Shown: positions 25,217-32,839 of the stretch, in pieces | How the letters are laid out: each line of letters begins with the position of its first letter | Numbering within the stretch: position 1 is the stretch's first letter | DNA from: Poseidonibacter parvus | Lineage (GTDB): Bacteria > Campylobacterota > Campylobacteria > Campylobacterales > Arcobacteraceae | DNA length: 64,000 bases | Assembly (NCBI RefSeq): GCF_001956695.1 | Contig: NZ_CP019070.1 | Location: forward strand, 2,294,001-2,358,000 | Reading direction: 5' to 3' | Notes under the pieces: generated by a model | The model's database searches: none | Told to the model about the DNA's origin: nothing | The model's input: the letters and a program-made list of their open reading frames with translations, nothing else | Translations under genes and position numbers: made by a program

Positions 25217-26351
25217 TTATTTCCTTTATTATGGGATCAATTGAACCAACTTTTTTTAAAATTGGTTTTTTCAAATTATCTATATTATTTAAATAATCAC
25301 CTAATTGTTCATTTTCTATTAAGTAGTAATTTTCTATACATTCAAAAAGTGGCTTTTGATTAAATATATTTTTACCACTAATTATTTTACAATTAAAAAA
25401 AGCAGGTTCAATTGGATTATGTCCCCCTATTTTTTCAAATGCTCCACCTAAAATCACAAGATCTGAAATTGCAAATATATTATTTAGTATACCCATTTTA
25501 TCTACTAGAATTATATCAGAATCAAAGTTGTCTTGTTGTGAATACTTATGATATGTTAAAGCATTATTTTTCACATACTCTTTTATTAATAAATCAACTT
25601 CTAAAAATCTTTCAGGATGTCTTGGAACTATTACTAATTTTCCGTAACTTCTTTTATATGAATTTAAAATTAATTCTTCTTCATTTTTATGTGTACTTGC
25701 TGCTGTTATTAAAACATCATCAGTTTTTTCTAAAACTTTTGTAACTTTTGGAGTTTGCGCTAGTTTTATATTTCCAACTACTTGTACATTTCTTGCACCA
25801 AGTTCTTCTAATCTTTTTTTATCTAAATTACTTTGTGCAAATACTTTATCAATATTTTTAAATATTCTTTTGTAAAGAAAAGAAAATCTTTTATATGAAT
25901 TATATGATTTATCAGAAATTCTTGCATTTATTAAAAAAGTCTTTGCACCTTTTTTCTTAGCTATTAAAAAAAGCATAAACCATAATTCAGCTTCCATTAC
26001 AACTAAAACTTTTTGCTTGTTAATCCAAAATGGTAAAAAAATCTCAAAAGGCAAATACCTAACATTTGATGAACTTTTTAAAGCTTCTTCATATCCTGTA
26101 TTTGTAATAACAGATACATTTGCCTCATCCTTATAATAATCTATTAAAGGTTTTATAGCTTTTGTTTCACCCATAGAACACGAATGGAACCAAATACCAT
26201 TTTCTTTAAATGAAGGATTATTTTTTAGAAAAAACTTTGAGGGAATTGCATTTTTGTATTTTGGATTTCTAGATTTAAAAATTAAATAAGGTATTGCTAG
26301 TATATATACAAAACTTAAAAGTAAGTAATAAAATATACTAAAAAGGCTCAA
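25200..26351 (-). CDS. waaA: WaaA (KdtA), Kdo transferase of lipopolysaccharide synthesis
   Basis: The 383-residue protein has an N-terminal membrane anchor (about 3-23) and a GT-B glycosyltransferase fold. The segment IWFHSCSMGETKAIKPLID corresponds to the WaaA motif with the catalytic Glu. Later, VIVPRHPERF and LVILGGAFEKIGGHNPIEPA are typical nucleotide-sugar-binding regions. It attaches Kdo to lipid A precursor at the inner membrane. It follows the zinc-ribbon gene after 2 bases. Confidence 0.94.
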   Translation of the reverse strand: MSLFSIFYYLLLSFVYILAIPYLIFKSRNPKYKNAIPSKFFLKNNPSFKENGIWFHSCSMGETKAIKPLIDYYKDEANVSVITNTGYEEALKSSSNVRYLPFEIFLPFWINKQKVLVVMEAELWFMLFLIAKKKGAKTFLINARISDKSYNSYKRFSFLYKRIFKNIDKVFAQSNLDKKRLEELGARNVQVVGNIKLAQTPKVTKVLEKTDDVLITAASTHKNEEELILNSYKRSYGKLVIVPRHPERFLEVDLLIKEYVKNNALTYHKYSQQDNFDSDIILVDKMGILNNIFAISDLVILGGAFEKIGGHNPIEPAFFNCKIISGKNIFNQKPLFECIENYYLIENEQLGDYLNNIDNLKKPILKKVGSIDPIIKEINGSTR

Positions 26352-26353
26352 AA

Positions 26354-27073
26354 TTAAGCCTCTTCAGTTTCATCTTCTTTATAAAGGATTCTTCCACAAT
26401 GTGGACAGTTTATAATCTCTTCTGATTTAATAACTTCAGCATAAGTTTTGTCATTAATTTTCATATAACAACCATAACAAGCTTGTTTTTTTACAGGAAC
26501 AACAGCAGAATCTTTTGCCCATCTTTTAATTTTTTCATAGAAAGTTAAAATTTTATTATCAAATTTTTCTAATAATTCACTTCTATCTTGATATACAACA
26601 TTTCTTTCTTTGTTAATTTCTTCAATAGTATTATCAACTGCAACTTGAATTTCTTTAATAGATTCTTCTTCTTCAGTTAATTTATCTTGTAACTCTTTTA
26701 ATGATTCTTCTTTAGTTTCAGCTAAAGTATCTAATCTATTGATCTCTTCATTTGCAAATGCAATTTGTTCTTTAGCAATTTCTTCTTCTAATTGTAAAGC
26801 TTTTAATTCTTTTTCTGTTTGAACACTATCATTTTTCTTAGATATATCTTCTAACTTCGATTTTAATTCACTTAAGTGAATATTGTTTTTAGTTCTTTTT
26901 GATTTAATATCATCAATTTCTAAATATAAAGCATTAATTGATGCTTTAATCTCTTCTGCTGTTTCAACAAATGTTGCTAATTTTGCCTTCTCATTTTCGA
27001 TTTTTGGTTCGAACATGCTAATTGCTGTATCAAATTTTGACAATTTGATTAAATCCTGTAAATACTTATTCAA
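26354..27073 (-). CDS. FlgZ-like coiled-coil zinc-ribbon protein (DUF164 / HP0958 family)
   Basis: The 239-residue protein is a long coiled-coil hairpin (about 20-170) followed by a C4 zinc ribbon with C199, C202, C223 and C226 (CYGC and CPHC). This is the architecture of H. pylori HP0958/FlgZ, reported to be needed for flagella through RpoN stability and flaA mRNA. The neighbourhood waaA, this gene, NIF3, glyQ also matches H. pylori as I recall it. Whether this organism has RpoN cannot be seen. Overlap with NIF3 is 8 bases. Confidence 0.88.
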   Translation of the reverse strand: MNKYLQDLIKLSKFDTAISMFEPKIENEKAKLATFVETAEEIKASINALYLEIDDIKSKRTKNNIHLSELKSKLEDISKKNDSVQTEKELKALQLEEEIAKEQIAFANEEINRLDTLAETKEESLKELQDKLTEEEESIKEIQVAVDNTIEEINKERNVVYQDRSELLEKFDNKILTFYEKIKRWAKDSAVVPVKKQACYGCYMKINDKTYAEVIKSEEIINCPHCGRILYKEDETEEA

Positions 27074-27821
27074 TCGTTTCTCCTTCTATAAAAAACTCAA
27101 ATGGATTTTTTGAAGCTGTTATTATAGCTTTTAATTCATTTTTTTTCAAATATTCTGAAAGAAGTCCCTCTAGCAAGTTGCTGAAGAATCTTTCACTCTC
27201 ATAATGTCTTATATCAATTAATGAAATACCTCTAGCTTTTGCTTCCATTGCATCATGATATTTTATATCACCTGTTAGGAAACAATCAGCTTGTACTTCT
27301 GTAATTAAAGACATTCCTGAACCTGTAACAATTGCTACTTTTTTAATAAACTCATTACACTTTACTGCTTTTGTAGTTTTTAAATCTAACTTTTTAGATA
27401 CATATTTTACTAAATCATTAAAACTCATATTTACATTTGCATAAGATATAAACTCATCTGTGTTTTCTATTTTAAAACCAAGGATGTTTTCAACTACATA
27501 TTTATTTAGATGAGTTTTATCTATATTTGTATGCATTGAAATTAAACATATATCTTTTTTGATTAATTTTTGTAATAACTTTGTACTATAAGAGTCATAA
27601 TTAACTCTTTTTAATCCTGAAAAAATTAAAGGATGATGGGTAATAATTAAAGAGTTTTCTTCAATTTCATCAATTAATTCTTCATCTAAATCAATGCTAA
27701 TATATATTTTTTTTATTTCATCATCAAAAGATCCTACAAGTAAACCTGCATTATCCCATTTTTCTTGAAGAGAAAAAGGTGATAAATCATCTAAAAAATC
27801 ATATATATTTTGTACTAACAT
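27066..27821 (-). CDS. NIF3/DUF34 family dinuclear metal protein
   Basis: The 251-residue protein matches the NIF3-like family: SLQEKWDNAGLLVG near the start, ITHHPLIFSGLKRV with metal-ligand histidines, SMHTNIDKTHLNKYV, and a late GDIKYHDAMEAKARG followed by DIRHYESE. The fold binds two metals and has been labelled GTP cyclohydrolase type 2, but the physiological role is not settled. It lies 6 bases behind glyQ. Confidence 0.92.
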   Translation of the reverse strand: MLVQNIYDFLDDLSPFSLQEKWDNAGLLVGSFDDEIKKIYISIDLDEELIDEIEENSLIITHHPLIFSGLKRVNYDSYSTKLLQKLIKKDICLISMHTNIDKTHLNKYVVENILGFKIENTDEFISYANVNMSFNDLVKYVSKKLDLKTTKAVKCNEFIKKVAIVTGSGMSLITEVQADCFLTGDIKYHDAMEAKARGISLIDIRHYESERFFSNLLEGLLSEYLKKNELKAIITASKNPFEFFIEGETIE

Positions 27822-27827
27822 TTTGTT

Positions 27828-28709
27828 TTATCTACCTATTCTTTTTAATCGTTCAGGTTCTTGTTCTTTGTATAAAACAGCACAACCTTGAGATAATTCT
27901 CGCACCTTCAAGATGTAGTTTTGTCGCTCTGTTACTGAAATTGCTTTTCTTGCATCTAAAGTATTAAAAGCATGAGAAGCTATCATACATTGATCATAAG
28001 CAGGTAAAGGAAGACCATTTTCTAAACATACTTTACACTCGTTAAAAGCATCATCAAAATGTCTAAATAACATTTCTGTGTTTGCTACTTCAAAGTTGTA
28101 TTTAGAAAATTCATATTCACTTTCTTTATGAACATCTGCATAAGTTGTAATACCATGTTTGTTTTCATTCCACACAATATCAAATACAGAATCAACACCT
28201 TGTAAATACATAGCAAGTCTTTCTGTTCCATAAGTAATTTCAACAGCAACAGGATCACAAGGAAGTCCTCCAACTTGTTGAAAGTAAGTAAACTGAGTTA
28301 CTTCCATACCATCAAGCCAAACTTCCCATCCAAGTCCCCATGCACCTAGTGTTGGAGACTCCCAATTATCCTCTACAAATCTAATATCATGTTTAGATAA
28401 ATCTAAACCTAGATATTCTAAAGATTGAAGATATAAGTCTTGAATATTATCAGGACTTGGTTTGATTAGTGTTTGAAACTGATAATAAGCTCCTAATCTA
28501 TTTGGATTCTCTCCATATCTTCCATCAGTTGGTCTTCTACTTGGCGCAACATAAGCAGTTGACCAAGGAGTTGAATCTAAACTTCTTAAAAGAGTTGCTG
28601 GATGAAAAGTTCCAGCACCTGCAGGAATATCGTAAGGTTGTACGATATTACATCCTTCATTAGCCCAAAACTCTTGTAATTTTAATAGAATTTGTGAAAA
28701 AGTAAGCAT
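27828..28709 (-). CDS. glyQ: GlyQ, glycyl-tRNA synthetase alpha subunit
   Basis: The 293-residue protein is typical GlyQ, with [36 protein letters not shown] and [20 protein letters not shown]. It forms the tetrameric synthetase with GlyS, whose gene is not in this window. It heads the run glyQ, NIF3, FlgZ-like, waaA. Confidence 0.97.
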   Translation of the reverse strand: MLTFSQILLKLQEFWANEGCNIVQPYDIPAGAGTFHPATLLRSLDSTPWSTAYVAPSRRPTDGRYGENPNRLGAYYQFQTLIKPSPDNIQDLYLQSLEYLGLDLSKHDIRFVEDNWESPTLGAWGLGWEVWLDGMEVTQFTYFQQVGGLPCDPVAVEITYGTERLAMYLQGVDSVFDIVWNENKHGITTYADVHKESEYEFSKYNFEVANTEMLFRHFDDAFNECKVCLENGLPLPAYDQCMIASHAFNTLDARKAISVTERQNYILKVRELSQGCAVLYKEQEPERLKRIGR

Positions 28710-28747
28710 CTATTTAATTCCTATTTTTGATTTGTTTTTATCAAAAT

Positions 28748-28788
28748 AAATTCAAGTATTTTCTATAAAATAGAAAAAACTTGAATTT
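28748..28788 (-). repeat. Long hairpin in the glyQ leader
   Basis: Arms of 19 bases (AAATTCAAGT plus TTTTCTAT and their complements, one A/A mismatch) surround an AAA loop. The element lies about 39 bases before the glyQ ATG and beyond the purE terminator. It may be a second terminator or a leader structure of glyQ. Confidence 0.6.
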
Positions 28789-28838
28789 ATACTGAAATAA
28801 TATATTTTAAAGTATCTGATTTTTTAATAAAAAAGTAG

Positions 28839-28864
28839 AAGCAGTACTATAAATAGTACTGCTT
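28839..28864 (-). terminator. Rho-independent terminator of purE
   Basis: A perfect 11-base stem (AAGCAGTACTA / TAGTACTGCTT) with a 4-base loop starts 5 bases beyond the purE stop. On the minus strand it is followed by CTACTTTTTTATT. This is a typical intrinsic terminator. Confidence 0.8.
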
Positions 28865-28868
28865 AATA

Positions 28869-29363
28869 TTATAAAATTACTTCTATTTCTTTTGAATCAG
28901 TTTCAACTTTTTTAGCTTGAACGATTCTGTCTTCTTTTAATTTAACAGCTAATTCACTGTCTGAAATCGCAAGGATTTGCATTGCAAGGTAGGCTGCATT
29001 AATTGCACCTGATCTTCCAAGTGCTACAGTTCCAACAGGCATTCCTGCAGGCATTTGTACAGTTGAAAGCATTGCATCCATACCATCCATTGCTCCACCT
29101 TTCATTGGTACTCCAAGAACTGGTTTAGTTGTAGTTGCTGCTAATGCACCTGCTAAATGTGCTGCCATTCCAGCAGCTGCTATGAATACTTTAGCACCTT
29201 TTTCTTCAGCTTCTTTGATATAATTTTTAGTTCTAACTGGAGACCTATGAGCTGAAGAGATTATAATCTCGTAATTTACATTAAACTTTTCGAAAGTATC
29301 TGCACAATGCTTCATAATTTCATAGTCAGATTTACTACCCATAATAATTGATACAAAATTCAT
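28869..29363 (-). CDS. purE: PurE, N5-carboxyaminoimidazole ribonucleotide mutase
   Basis: The 164-residue protein has the class I PurE motifs: [14 protein letters not shown] at the start, [13 protein letters not shown], and [20 protein letters not shown] followed by [20 protein letters not shown]. It catalyses the carboxyl shift N5-CAIR to CAIR in purine synthesis. PurK is not adjacent. It is followed by its own terminator. Confidence 0.96.
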   Translation of the reverse strand: MNFVSIIMGSKSDYEIMKHCADTFEKFNVNYEIIISSAHRSPVRTKNYIKEAEEKGAKVFIAAAGMAAHLAGALAATTTKPVLGVPMKGGAMDGMDAMLSTVQMPAGMPVGTVALGRSGAINAAYLAMQILAISDSELAVKLKEDRIVQAKKVETDSKEIEVIL

Positions 29364-29400
29364 TTTAATTCCTTTAATTTTTTATAAAAGCACGATTATA

Positions 29401-30705
29401 TCAAAAAGATTCTAATAGTTTTATAATCTTAGAAATTTTAACTTTTTCCCATGCTTTATTTTTATATAAAGTCAAAGAATCATTATCGTAAATAAATTTT
29501 GATAAGGACTTAGATTTGTCTTTAATTTTGATTACTTTTGTATTATTATAATATTTTATTTTTCTATCTATATTTTCATCTGTTGACAATACAACTGTAG
29601 GAATCATAAAAGCATCACTTATATGAAAGGTAGATGTATCTGTTGTTATAACCTTATCCATATTAGAAATAATATAGATAAAATCATTTATAGTTTTAGA
29701 TTCTCTAGCAAGATTAACAAATCTATCATCCGAAAATTTTGAGTCAATATTTAATGTTGAAACAATTGTACAATCATCCATTTGAGATACCATATTTTTT
29801 AATATTGATGATGCAATATTTTGAGGAATAGTTTTTTTAATATTTGCAGAAAAAGGATGAAATAAAACAACTTTTCCTTTTGTCTTTAATGTTGCAATTT
29901 TTTCTTTCAATTTATCAGAAACTACAATTTTTTTAATATCTATTTCATTATGCTTACTAAAGTCAGAAACTTTTTCATAATCAATTCCAAATTTATATAA
30001 CCATGCATCAACAATATTTAAAGCTTCAAAATTTACAGATTTTTCAAGTATAGAGCTATTATCAATAAAATAATCATAAGTACAAAGTTTTTTGCTAGTA
30101 ACACTTAAAGGTAAAACATTATTTATAAATTCTTGTTTTAAATATATTTGCTTATCTCTTGAATAAAAACTATTATTTGAAGCATCAATACATAAATCTA
30201 TTTTAACACTTTTGTATACTTGACTTAATTTTTCATGTAATATTCTCAAAGCAGTTGAAGAACTTATCATTTGTCCAATACTTTTTCCAAGACCACCTAT
30301 AATTATAATTGTTACTTCATCTTTTTTATTTGCTTTTAACTGTTTAAAAATATCAACTTTTGATGATTGCTCAAACATATTTAATATCTTTGGTGAAATT
30401 GTCTGAGAATTTTTTGTAGTATTTTCAAGCTCAAGAGATTTCAAGTATTCATTTTTATTACTGATACCTAATTCAATTGGAAAGTTTTCTAAAGCTCTAA
30501 CTTTATCCTCTTTTAAAAGTCTTGTTTTATATTTATCTTTATCAACATTTTCAAAAACTTTTTTTAAATCATCAAAATCTTTTTCCGTAGTAATATAGAC
30601 TGTGTCGTTTTCTAAATTTGATGGCATTTTAAATTTATTATATAAAATTAAAGTACCATCTGTAGTCTTAATGTTGATATTCTGTGTAACCCTAAAAAAA
30701 ATCAT
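29401..30705 (-). CDS. GT9-like glycosyltransferase (heptosyltransferase family)
   Basis: The 434-residue protein looks like a GT-B enzyme of family 9. A C-terminal half has VVLFHPFSANIKKTIP and KVITTDTSTFHISDAFMIPT, the latter corresponding to the DTGxxHxAxA motif of ADP-heptose transferases. IIIIGGLGKSIGQMISSS marks the N-terminal Rossmann-type half. The first 100 residues look like an extra domain. It probably acts in LPS core or glycan assembly; substrate unknown. The start has a weak ribosome binding site, 14 bases behind the U32 gene. Confidence 0.72.
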   Translation of the reverse strand: MIFFRVTQNINIKTTDGTLILYNKFKMPSNLENDTVYITTEKDFDDLKKVFENVDKDKYKTRLLKEDKVRALENFPIELGISNKNEYLKSLELENTTKNSQTISPKILNMFEQSSKVDIFKQLKANKKDEVTIIIIGGLGKSIGQMISSSTALRILHEKLSQVYKSVKIDLCIDASNNSFYSRDKQIYLKQEFINNVLPLSVTSKKLCTYDYFIDNSSILEKSVNFEALNIVDAWLYKFGIDYEKVSDFSKHNEIDIKKIVVSDKLKEKIATLKTKGKVVLFHPFSANIKKTIPQNIASSILKNMVSQMDDCTIVSTLNIDSKFSDDRFVNLARESKTINDFIYIISNMDKVITTDTSTFHISDAFMIPTVVLSTDENIDRKIKYYNNTKVIKIKDKSKSLSKFIYDNDSLTLYKNKAWEKVKISKIIKLLESF

Positions 30706-30719
30706 TTGTTACCAAACAA

Positions 30720-32000
30720 TTATATTTCAGTGTTTTCAGTTCTTAACATTGTTAAGTAAGGTAATGTTCCTGGTAATTGGATTTTATTTGTATTTCCACT
30801 ATGAACTGATTCCATTTCCTTATTTGTTTCTGTTAAGATTTTTTTGAAATTAATATAATAAACACCATCTTCATTCTTGAAAATTTTACCTATTTCATTA
30901 TCACATTCAACAATATTGCTATTTCTTGGAGGGAAGATTTCAATATCTTGATTTGGGTAAACTTTGTACTTACACATAAAATGCTTTTCATCTTCAGTTA
31001 TAAGCCCTGTTACTTCATAAGAGCCTTTTGAAATTGCATATTCATGATTTTGTGAATCAGTTTTTTCAAATGGTCTATGCACTAAATAAGCATCAGTAAA
31101 ACCTCTATTTTTTGTTGTATGAAGTTCTCTTTGATATTTATCAGCATCAAATGTATCTGCATAATAATCATCAATAGCTTCTCTATATGCATTTGCAGTT
31201 ACAGCAGCGTAATATGGAGATTTTGTTCTTCCTTCAATTTTTAATGAATCAACTGCACCAGAATCCATAATTTCTTTAATATGTGAAGCTAAATTCATAT
31301 CTTTTGAATTAAAAATATAAGTTCCGACACCTGGATCTTCTTCAAGTCTAAATAGTGTATTTTGATTTTCACTTTCAGCATAAAGTGTATAATCAAATCT
31401 ACAATCATTTGCACATGAACCTCTATTTGGAACACGCCCACTTTGTACTGCTGAAATCAAACATCTTCCAGAATATGCAAAACACATAGAACCATGTACA
31501 AAAATTTCAATTTCCATATCAGGTAAATGCTTTTTAATTTGCTGTACATCTTTTAATGAAATTTCACGTGCAACAACAATTCTTTTTACACCTAAATCCC
31601 AAAATACTTGTGCATCTAAATAGTTAAGTACATTTGCTTGTGTTGATAAATGTACATCAATATCAGGTGCGATTTCTCTACATAATTTAACAACACCAGG
31701 GGCTGCTACAATAAAGCCATCAGGTTTTACCTCAGCCATTTTTTCAATGTGTTTTTTTAGTAAATCAATCTGTGAGTTAAAAGGAAAACCATTAATTGTT
31801 GCATATACTTTTTTACCACGTGCATGTGCGTAATCAATTCCTTCTTTAAAAGTCTCAAAAGTAAATTCTTTTCCTGCTCTAATTCTTAAAGAGAAGTGGC
31901 TAACTCCTGCATAAACTGCGTCTGCACCATAGTTTATAGCGATTTTTAGCTTCTCTAAGTTTCCTGCTGGTGATAATAATTCTACTTTGTTATTATTCAT
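30720..32000 (-). CDS. U32 peptidase-family protein, TrhP-like tRNA hydroxylation
   Basis: The 426-residue protein has the U32 signature IFVHGSMCFAYSGRCLIS, preceded by LLSPAGNLEKLKIAINYGAD at the start, and later RGSCANDCRFDY with further cysteines and SLKIEGRTKSPYYAAV. The four-Cys pattern and length fit the TrhP (YegQ) branch, which hydroxylates wobble uridine 34 of tRNAs using prephenate. Family members are also annotated as collagenase-like proteases. Subfamily assignment is inference. Confidence 0.88.
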   Translation of the reverse strand: MNNNKVELLSPAGNLEKLKIAINYGADAVYAGVSHFSLRIRAGKEFTFETFKEGIDYAHARGKKVYATINGFPFNSQIDLLKKHIEKMAEVKPDGFIVAAPGVVKLCREIAPDIDVHLSTQANVLNYLDAQVFWDLGVKRIVVAREISLKDVQQIKKHLPDMEIEIFVHGSMCFAYSGRCLISAVQSGRVPNRGSCANDCRFDYTLYAESENQNTLFRLEEDPGVGTYIFNSKDMNLASHIKEIMDSGAVDSLKIEGRTKSPYYAAVTANAYREAIDDYYADTFDADKYQRELHTTKNRGFTDAYLVHRPFEKTDSQNHEYAISKGSYEVTGLITEDEKHFMCKYKVYPNQDIEIFPPRNSNIVECDNEIGKIFKNEDGVYYINFKKILTETNKEMESVHSGNTNKIQLPGTLPYLTMLRTENTEI

Positions 32001-32138
32001 AATTTGTCCTTGGTAAATAAGTTATAATCTGTTAGTATTTTTAAAAACGCAATTATACCCAAATTTTATATAAATTTAATATAGACTATTTTAGTCATAT
32101 TTAAAATAAAATATATATAATTATTATAAAGGATTAAA

Positions 32139-32813
32139 ATGAAAAAGATTATATTATCAAGCATACTAACAAGCGCACTATTATGTGCTACTGATTTACA
32201 GTCAATTGGTGTTGATGTATCTTATACAGATTCAAATGATGAAGATAAAAACATTACAATAATCAGAAAAACTCCAGATAATTGTAAAACTGTAAAGTTT
32301 GACCCAAAAACTATTTTAGGTGGTAATTTAGTTGATGCTTCAGTTCCTGCTGAATGTAAGAAAACATTTATTACATATTTAGGAAAAGTATCTCCAATAA
32401 AATACTCAGATAAAGTAGAAACATATGGGGAAGTTGAAGTTCTAGAATTTATTGACAAAGCAAAAGATGATGAGAATATGCTTTTAGTTGATTCAAGAAC
32501 TACTGATTGGTATTTAAACCAAACAATTCCATCAGCTATAAATGTTCCTTTTATTTATTTAAATAAAGGTCAATACCCTGATGATTTTTTAGATGCAATT
32601 GATACTTTAGGTGTGGAAGTTACAAAAGATGGATATGATTTTACAAATGCTAAAGAATTACTGTTATTTTGTAATGGAGTTTGGTGTGGTCAATCACCTC
32701 TATCTATGAAAAACTTAATCTCAATTGGTTACCCAGAAGAAAAACTAAAATGGTATAGAGGTGGTATTCAATCGTGGTTAAGTTTAGGATTTCCTACAAT
32801 CAAACCAAATTAA
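32139..32813 (+). CDS. Exported rhodanese-domain protein with CNGxWCGQ active-site loop
   Basis: The 224-residue protein has a signal peptide (MKKIILSSILTSALLCA) and one rhodanese domain (about 95-222), with LLVDSRTTDWYLNQTIPSAI and the active-site loop FCNGVWCGQSP holding C178 and C183. Two further cysteines (C49, C73) lie in the N-terminal extension. It is a paralogue of the rhodanese inside the sox cluster (42839-43492), sharing the same loop and the YRGGxQxW ending. A periplasmic sulfur-transfer role is likely. AAAGGA precedes the ATG. Confidence 0.88.
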   Translation: MKKIILSSILTSALLCATDLQSIGVDVSYTDSNDEDKNITIIRKTPDNCKTVKFDPKTILGGNLVDASVPAECKKTFITYLGKVSPIKYSDKVETYGEVEVLEFIDKAKDDENMLLVDSRTTDWYLNQTIPSAINVPFIYLNKGQYPDDFLDAIDTLGVEVTKDGYDFTNAKELLLFCNGVWCGQSPLSMKNLISIGYPEEKLKWYRGGIQSWLSLGFPTIKPN

Positions 32814-32815
32814 AA

Positions 32816-32839
32816 GAAAGCTTCTTTTTAGAAGCTTTC
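32816..32839. terminator. Bidirectional terminator between rhodanese and chemoreceptor
   Basis: A perfect 10-base stem (GAAAGCTTCT / AGAAGCTTTC) with a TTTT loop lies between two convergent genes and covers the last codons of the chemoreceptor gene. Confidence 0.75.
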
